Of a stretch of 64,000 nucleotides of DNA, positions 57,280-64,000 are shown one piece after another; the stretch's first letter is position 1, and each line of letters opens with the position of its first letter. Source of the DNA: Saccopteryx bilineata. Its lineage: Eukaryota; Chordata; Mammalia; Chiroptera; Emballonuridae. The DNA lies in assembly GCF_036850765.1 (NCBI RefSeq), contig NC_089495.1:28736875-28800874 (forward strand), read 5' to 3'. The notes under the pieces were generated by a model. It saw nothing but the letters and a program-made list of their open reading frames with translations. It searched no databases and had not been told where the DNA came from. Both the position numbers and the translations under genes were made by a program.

Positions 57280-58795
57280 CCTCTTGGGCTGTTTCTTGAG
57301 TTATAACATTAAATCAGTATACATTTCCCTTAGAGATGAAAATATGACCACATTCCTTTGACAAAGAACTCAAGCAGTTGAATGTTCAGGACACACTAGA
57401 ATTAGATAAATCAAAATCAGGCAGGGGACAGTCGTGTTACCAAGACTGCAAAGGTGGAATTCATATTTACCAATTTCCATTTGAATTTTAATCATGCCAC
57501 AAACATCTTCCATTTAAAAAAAAAAAAGAACCTTCAAAGAGATGCTAACGCTCCATGTATTGAGTGTTAAGTTCTGCACGGCTTCCAGACTTCATTTCTG
57601 TGGTTTCCGCGGACTCTTCCGGAAGGGTCTCGGCTGCAGGTGCAAGGTTGTGGGTCCTGCTTGTTAACAGGCAGAAGGCCGCATGATTGAGCTTGAAAGC
57701 CAAGTAAAATGTTATAAGCTCAGCTGGCATTTTTTTCTTTCTACTGGTGTTTTTCTTTTTCCCCCTCCCCGTTATTTTATTAACATACTTTTCTCCCTCA
57801 CAGAGACTTTTTTAAATAGGATGTTGTCATGATAGGAGCCAAGGTGATTGTGGCAAAAGAGTGTGGCTTCCAGAGGTGGGTGGGTTGGCATTTGAGCAGG
57901 TTCTCCCTCGTGCAAGTTTCAAGGCCATGGTCAAGCTGCTTAAGCTCTCTGAACCTCATGCTTTTTAACTGTAAAATGTGAGTAATGCCATCTACGTGGT
58001 GTCATTTGAGATCAAGCATACACAGTGTAGAATAGCATTAGGCCTTGTGCAAGCATTTTCTGAAAACCAGGTGGCCAATAAATGGTAGCAATTATTGCTA
58101 TATATTTTGTTCCACTGCCTAACATTATACCATGCAAAAGCTACTACTATGCAGATACGATATGTTCTGTACTATTCAGCGGAGAAAAAAATTAAAATGG
58201 GCCCCTTGTAGTTGTCACCCACTTTGACTGAATTCAGATACACCAATCATTAGTGTGTCAGTACCAGTCTCATCCTTACCCACACCTGCCAAAGCTCATC
58301 ACAGTTCCAGAGACATTTCCCAGCTCTGATCCTTGCCCTATAAGTTTAATCCTGTTCCTTCCAAATTCTGAGTGCTGATTGGGTCTCTCTTAATTCTGTC
58401 CACATAGTTTCCACACTAGTGGCCACCTGAGATTGTCACAGGAGAGAGCAAACAGAAAAGAAAGCAGGAACAAAGTTCGAAAGTAATTTGCCTCCACTAA
58501 GATGAAAAGTCGTACTGTTCAATAGGGGGATAAATCAAGTTGCAGAAGAATTATGTGTAATAAAATTGAATCCGTATTATATGTCTGTGTTTATTTAAAT
58601 TTATTTAAATTTCAGAAGGATACTTAAGAGATTTAACAGTCACCTCAAGGTAGTAAGTAGAAGGTCAAATTTTTTATCATGACTCTGCATTATTTTTATA
58701 TTAAGAATCAATTTTAAAATAAAGAAAAAGAACTGGGAAGGCCAAATGAAGCAAAGCTACTTTTGTTTTGAACTGCTCCCAATTAAAACACGGGT
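57280..58795. other. Non-genic stretch with MIR-like fragment
   Basis: 57,930-58,090 (agctctctgaacctcatgct, actgtaaaatgtgagtaatg) resembles MIR in reverse orientation. No gene recognised. Confidence 0.4.
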
Positions 58796-58799
58796 CTCG

Positions 58800-59170
58800 G
58801 CCCTGGCCGGTTGGCTCAGTGGTAGAGCGTCAGCCTGGCGTGCAGGAGTCCTGGGTTTGATTCCCAGCCAGGGCACACAGGAGAAGCACCCATCTGCTTC
58901 TCCACCCCTCCACCTCTCCTTCCTCTTTGTCTCTCTCTTCCCCTCCCACAGCCAAGGCTCCATTGGAGCAAAGTTGGCCAGGGCACTGAGGATGGCTCTG
59001 TGGCCTCTCCCTCAGGTGCTAGAATGGCTCTGGTTGCAACGAAGCAATGCCCCAGGTGGGCAGAGCATCGCCCCCTGGTGGGCATGCCGTGGATCCTGGT
59101 CGGGTGCATGCAGGAATTTGTCTGCATGCACTGCCTCCCCATTTCCAACTTCAGAAAAATACAAAAAAAA
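58800..59170 (+). repeat. tRNA-derived bat SINE (long type)
   Basis: 'ggccctggccggttggctca' head, intact A and B boxes, full body, A-rich tail to about 59,203. A 14-bp flank with one mismatch (aaaacacgggtctc / aaaaacgcgggtctc) marks the insertion. The 178-codon ORF across it is not a gene. Confidence 0.94.
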
Positions 59171-59209
59171 AAAAACAAAACAAAAAAAACCCAAAAAAGA
59201 AAAAAACGC

Positions 59210-59900
59210 GGGTCTCTCTGATGGTCTAGATTTATGTATTAAGAGAACCATCAGGCCAAAATACATATCACAATATAAATGAGTGCCACTTTGTGAAAAA
59301 TTCAGTGTGAAAAAGCCGAACATCAAGCAGGGCTCCAACAAGAACAAGCTTCAGCGGGGAGCCCGGCTGTGACATAGCAACGAGGGAAGTCAGACGGCAG
59401 GAATGGAGTTGACCATGGGCAAGGGCAGCCGTGGGCAACAGGAGAGAGCACAAAACACAGGGGCTTGTGGGATGTTTTAGAATCATTAGAGGATTTTCAT
59501 GTTACAAATACTTCATTCATGGTAAGCTCATACAATATGTTTATACATTTTTATACATGCATAACTAAGAAATGCAAGGCAGGAAAAATTAACATTTGCA
59601 AGGTTTAAAGACCATAATACCAAATGGTGAAGAATCAAAAAGATAGGTGGGCAGATAGTGGCTGCCTTCCCCCAAAAAATAACCCAGAGAAGCAATATAC
59701 AGGCACCAGTGGGAACGCTTACTGTGTAAAATGAGCCGCATTTGCACCAGCTTGACCTTGAAACATACCTATTTTGATTTATCTGAGTGGAGGTCATTTA
59801 TCACAGAGGAAAAGAATCCCAGAGCTGAGGCACTGAGCAAGGTCACCAGAAAGATGTCAGGGTGAGCACGCTGGAACAAAAACTGAGTGGAACGATGGCA
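59210..59900. other. Non-genic spacer
   Basis: Short ORFs without domains. Confidence 0.35.
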
Positions 59901-59913
59901 TGGAAAATTAATT

Positions 59914-60165
59914 TTAAATCCCAGTTACTGAACTGTTTCCAAGACCTGTCTTTTCCAGGGCACAGGGAAGTGCAGTGTGGAAACTGGCCCTGGCTGATTT
60001 GATGCCCCTGTCTAGGGCCTTGCTAAAGTGTTCTGGGACCAGGGGGTCAGCCCCGTGGTCACCAGTGCAGACAAGCATGGAAACAATGACGTCATTGGCA
60101 GTGGAGAGTGGAGAGTCAGGGCGAGGAAGGGCATGTGTGTTATTAAGCCATTTTCCTCCAGGCAT
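59914..60165 (-). other. Candidate coding-like segment with a Tondu (TDU)-like motif
   Basis: The minus-strand frame contains GADPLVPEHFSKALDRG (about 60,015-60,070), similar to the V-x-x-HF-x-x-AL core by which vestigial-like proteins bind TEAD factors. The rest of the 83-codon frame is not recognisable, and no splice sites were assigned. It may be chance, a decayed exon, or an exon of an unnamed gene. Confidence 0.2.
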
Positions 60166-60269
60166 TCCCTGAAGTGACCCTTCCCAGTCCTAATGAGGGG
60201 ACGAGCTGGAGTTGATAGCTGGTTCATCTCCGGCCACACACAGGACAGTTCCAAGCTGGGCGTCAACAC

Positions 60270-60602
60270 TCAGGTTGTTCCACTTCCCCGAGGTCCTCGA
60301 TTTTCCTTTCCATCTTCATCAATCACCAGTGCTGCCTCTGAGATCAGCCCAGATCCGGTGCTCTCCGCCCTTCTTGGTGTAAGATACCCTGAGTCATTAT
60401 TTGAAAGCTGACTTTCAGGCGTGAAATATAAACTCCTTTCAAGAGCCTTCCTTTGCGGCCCCTCGGAATATGCACTCTGGCGACACACTGTGGAAGGGGA
60501 AGTTGGGAGGACTGACCTTGAGCTTTCTCCAGGCAGGGAAGCACCGGCCCTCTTTGACAGGTGCCACAGTGCCCGGTGAGGCTGCTGCCCACTGGGTGAC
60601 AA
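60270..60602 (-). other. Candidate coding-like segment (110 open codons)
   Basis: An open minus-strand frame with protein-like composition (e.g. SLYFTPESQLSNNDSGYLTP, then ALVIDEDGKENR), rich in Ser/Glu/Asp with few rare residues. A pyrimidine-rich ttccccttccacag (about 60,487-60,500) could be an acceptor inside it. Neighbouring frames are open too, which weakens the case. Family not recognised. Confidence 0.22.
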
Positions 60603-61287
60603 GTTATTCAGTGGGAGGGAAAGATAATTAACCCAACTGTGAAAGTTGTTCTCACAATTATCTCCTCTAAGCCAAAAGCACAGGGCATCGATGACAGTTT
60701 AAGCAGGTCTTCCCCGAAGAGGTTAATATAATAATTATTCCAGTTCACTTATCATCTCTTTAGGAATGACTCACTAGTTAGAGTAGTTTCCTTCTAATTC
60801 CTACTCACTGTATTTTTTTGTTTCATCAAGCTTATCTTAAATTCTGGGATTCCTCGAAAGCAGAACCCAAGCTGATGACTTGGGTGTAGGTTGTTTATTT
60901 GGCAGATGACCCCAGGAAGCAGAAGTAAAGACAAGGAAAAGCCCATGGACAGGTGTGTTATCATGAGTTCTTCATACCCCAAAGAAGATGAGAAGAGCCC
61001 AGCATCATCCACCTCAAACACTGGAAGGACTCGCCCACCAATTTCTAGTGTCCCCTATTAATTGATGATCGTCCCTGGAAGCATGACTTCCCCTCACTGG
61101 TCAGATGCTGACCAAGGGGCTCCTGAGAGATATCTGAGAAGACTGTGGGCAGAAGGCAGGAGACACAGGATGCCAGCTGAAACTGGGCAGTCCAGAAAAG
61201 TCTGAGCTCACATAGAATTGTCCACCAGTAGTACTCCTTGAAATCAGAGGTGGGCCAAAGGGACATGGCATGGACACCAGTGGCACG
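60603..61287. other. Non-genic spacer
   Basis: No gene recognised; an overlapping pair of minus-strand ORFs at 61,045-61,308 has no domain. Confidence 0.35.
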
Positions 61288-61295
61288 TCCTACAG

Positions 61296-61647
61296 CAGGG
61301 GTAGTCAACCTTTTTATACCTACCGCCCACTTTTGTATCTCTGTTAGTAGTAAAATTTTCTAACCACCCACTGGTTCCATAGTAATGGTGATTTATAAAG
61401 TAGGGAAGTAACTTTACTTTATAAAGTTTATAAAGCAGAGTTACAGCAAGTTAAAGCATATAATAATAATAACTTACCAAGCAATTTATGTTGGATTTTT
61501 GCTAAGTTTGGCAGAATAAATCTTTATAAAACAACTTACTATAGTTAAATCTATCTTTTTATTTATACTTTGGTTGCTCCGTTACTGCCCACCATGAAAG
61601 CTGGAACACCCACTAGTGGGCGGTAGGGACCAGGTTGACTACCACTG
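61296..61647 (+). mobile_element. hAT non-autonomous transposon, perfect 8-bp target duplication
   Basis: 352 bp between caggggtagtcaacctt and aggttgactaccactg. The octamer TCCTACAG is duplicated exactly (61,288-61,295 and 61,648-61,655). Subterminal 'ctaccgcccac' / 'gtgggcggtag' are inverted copies. No transposase. It resembles the OposCharlie-type family in my memory. Confidence 0.93.
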
Positions 61648-61655
61648 TCCTACAG

Positions 61656-63107
61656 CATTTATTATGAAATTCTCTTATTTTATATAAGTTATCTACCTAC
61701 TTAATGTCTCCCACATCACACCTTGACCCATCCATGAGAGCAAAAACCACCTTCCAAGGGCCCATAATAAACCTTTGTGAGAATTAGAAAATGACACTGT
61801 CCCCACCCTCACTCAGGTGGTCACAGCTTCTCAGCTATAGGACTCGACCATAAGACCTCACCTTCAATGCAACTGCTCGCTCTGTCCCTCAGTGGAGTGC
61901 TCCTTGCAAGGCGAGCCCTGCACATCTACAGAGGAGCCCTGAATATTTCTTCTGTCCTGCTGACTGGCTATCCATAGTACCTGGAATAGTAACTGCCTCA
62001 TAGTAGGTGCTCAACACGTTCTGCTGGATAAAAGAATTCAAGTCACCATAGCCGCCTCCTTTATATGCATTGTAAGTTTGATAACTTTTGCATCTTTTAA
62101 ACATAAGAAGCAGTTCTCTTCTCTGGATGTCTGGTGGTCACAGGGAAAGGAACCATGTTTTCCGACCTCAGGGTCCACTGGCTCCTCCAGGAAGGACTCA
62201 AAGGATGAGGGCTTCTACAGATTGTCCTGGAGTCCATAGTCCTCCACGCCATGCTGCAGTGGGTTGCTGTCTAAATAACCTGAGTCTAAACATACTTTCA
62301 AAATTCCCAGTTCAGTATACACACTTCTGGTTCTATTTTAGAAATACGCACCCCCTCCACATTCCTCTAAGTTTGATCATATTTCTTGCAAAATCCTAGC
62401 TCTGTCTTTATGATTTAGGTGTCCTGAGGGTCTGAGTTGTTTTATCGCAGTAACTTATATTAACATCCAACTCAGCTGCTTTAAAAAAAAAATTAGACTT
62501 TTTTTCTGAACATAGGTCAGAGACCAAAGGATGATTCTATGATAAGGGTAAAGGTTGGATTTCATCCACCACAAAAACAAACAAAAGACTCCAGATTTTA
62601 TGTCCTTATTTGTGGCTTTTCCTTGAATTCTCTTAAACCTACAAAGTTGACAAGAGGAGTAGATACTATCCTAGCACCTCCAAGAGTCAAGGGATCTAGT
62701 TACCAACGCACAGGGCACCACCAGGGCTCTCGGATGCACCCAGGTATCTGGAGCTCACATATGCATCTGCACACACATAACCGCACAAAGAAATAATCAG
62801 GAGTCAAGAGTATTTGATTACATTTTATGAGATGAACCTAGTCACAATTACAGGTAGAACTCTAGGCCTGTGGCACTGACCCTAATTGTTCATATGAGAA
62901 CTAGAACCAAACCTTACAGATAAATGTATTTGAACAGATGTGAAAGACTATTTTTAGTTTCATAGGACTTCTATGTCAATTATTCACCCTGTCCCCCTAC
63001 CTCAGTCAAGTGTTAGCAGATAGTCGCTTATGGAATGAGAGCAGCTAAGTTTATAATGGCTTACTGAATTCTGGCCTTCTCAGAGAAAGTATAACGGGTA
63101 ATAGGGA
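61656..63107. other. Non-genic stretch
   Basis: Short ORFs without domains; no named repeats. Confidence 0.4.
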
Positions 63108-63545
63108 ATGCAATAGCTTGAACTGCCTTCCCTCAAAAGATATAATTAAGCCCTATCCCCTAGTACATCAGAATGTGACCTTATTTTGAAACAGAGTCAC
63201 TGCTGATGTAATTAATATGAGGTCATATTGGAATATGGTAGGCTTTTAATTCAATAGGACTGTCATGCTTATAAGAAAGAAGAGCACCATATAAAGACAT
63301 AGAGACACACAGGGAAAAGGTGACCATGTGACAACAGAGGTAAATATTGGAGTGATACATGTCCAAGTCAAGTATTGCCAAGAACTGCCAGATTCTAAGA
63401 AGAAGCAAGGGAAGATTCTTCCAGAAAGTCACCGGAGAGAGTGTATAGCCCTGCCAACATGTTGATTTCAGGCACTGGATTCCAGAACTGTGAGACAATA
63501 ACTTTCTGTTGTCTTAAGCCACCCAGTTTGTGGTCCTTTATTACA
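63108..63545 (+). mobile_element. MaLR (MLT1-type) LTR, plus strand
   Basis: 'ccccctagtacatcagaatg'-like text, then 'gaccttattttgaaacagag', 'aatatgaggtcatattggaa' and 'ccagaactgtgagacaataa' with 'gtcttaagccacccagtttg' are MLT1 landmarks in order. Confidence 0.75.
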
Positions 63546-64000
63546 ATCCCAGAAAACAAATCCCAAGAGCTAACTAGTACACCATAGGAAACAGATCCCT
63601 TTAGAGCTCTGTAAGTATACACATTACCACCCCCTACTGCCCACAGGTGTACGTGCACTGGGCCTCTGGGTATGCTGGACATGCTGCAGTGAGCAAAGAG
63701 GTCCCGCAGGGAAATTCTGCTCAGTGGCCAGAACACTGTGGCTACATCACCAGGCATCATGCAGAGGAAGAGTATGGTTCTTTAGTTATAAAGTAGGTTC
63801 CTGTGGAACTGGGAAATGCAGCCCTCCTTGCCCTGAGCGTTTTTAGATCTCTAAGGAAAGTGAAATGTAGATTAGATGTTCCTGGAACTTGGATAAGGTT
63901 GAAAATCAATGTTTCTTCAAGAACATAGCTCACTTTCTCAGGGAAACTTGGGGGATTACTGTAGAAGAACAACAAACAGAGAGAAGAAAAAGAAAGAGGA
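63546..64000. other. Non-genic end of window
   Basis: No gene; overlapping minus-strand ORFs at 63,395-63,975 lack domains. Confidence 0.35.

Noticed and set aside
58746..59282. 178-codon plus-strand ORF
   Set aside because: It runs through a complete SINE and its A-rich tail (poly-Lys end); SINE by-product.

Overview
This is a 64 kb piece of mammalian nuclear DNA, almost certainly from a bat. The evidence is at least nine tRNA-headed SINEs in two sister designs. One has a Glu/Gly-type tRNA head, a 'smart-box'-like C/T-rich body and a 'ctccattggagcaaaga' tail; the other begins 'cctgacctgtggtggcgcag'. I associate these designs with rhinolophoid (horseshoe/leaf-nosed) bats; that assignment is from memory and is an inference. 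Several cut-and-paste hAT transposons of the kind that moved horizontally into bats are also present (8-bp target duplications, one with SPIN-type ends). Composition, microsatellites and ancient mammal-wide repeats (MaLR LTRs, MER5A, MIR, L1) fit. There is no prokaryotic-style gene, operon, rRNA, CRISPR array or independent tRNA gene.

The only complete protein-coding unit is a minus-strand endogenous retrovirus of class III (ERV-L/ERV-S-like), 20,715-26,733. It has two ~525-bp LTRs (TG...CA), a perfect 5-bp target duplication (CTGGC), a primer-binding site matching 20 nt of the 3' end of tRNA-Ser(AGA), gag, protease, reverse transcriptase/RNase H, integrase and a polypurine tract, and no env. 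Its two LTRs differ by only two transitions and one single-base indel, so it is evolutionarily very recent. Gag, protease and RT/RNase H share one frame, separated by a UAG and then a UAA; a one-base frame change separates RNase H from integrase. The provirus sits inside an older solo LTR of the same lineage (20,674-27,403, its own 5-bp duplication ACATA). Two more solo LTRs lie at 34,661-35,331 (duplication ATTAT) and 49,946-50,647 (duplication CGTTT). The lineage has thus hit this 64 kb at least four times.

Layout: 1-20 kb is non-coding sequence with SINEs, Charlie/hAT pieces, nested MaLR LTRs and two stretches that look like conserved non-coding sequence (about 4.0-4.4 and 8.0-8.3 kb). 20-27 kb is the nested retrovirus. 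27-42 kb is LINE/SINE-rich and AT-rich, with a twin-primed L1 and decayed L1-like sequence. 42-54 kb is mixed ancient repeats, a 151-bp palindromic SPIN-like hAT and a solo LTR. 54-64 kb is less repeat-dense and has the best hints of host function: a CpG-rich possible exon on the minus strand near 54.83-54.97 kb, protein-like minus-strand ORFs near 60 kb, and a probable conserved regulatory block at 56.2-57.0 kb. No host gene could be named; the window is best read as intergenic or intronic DNA.
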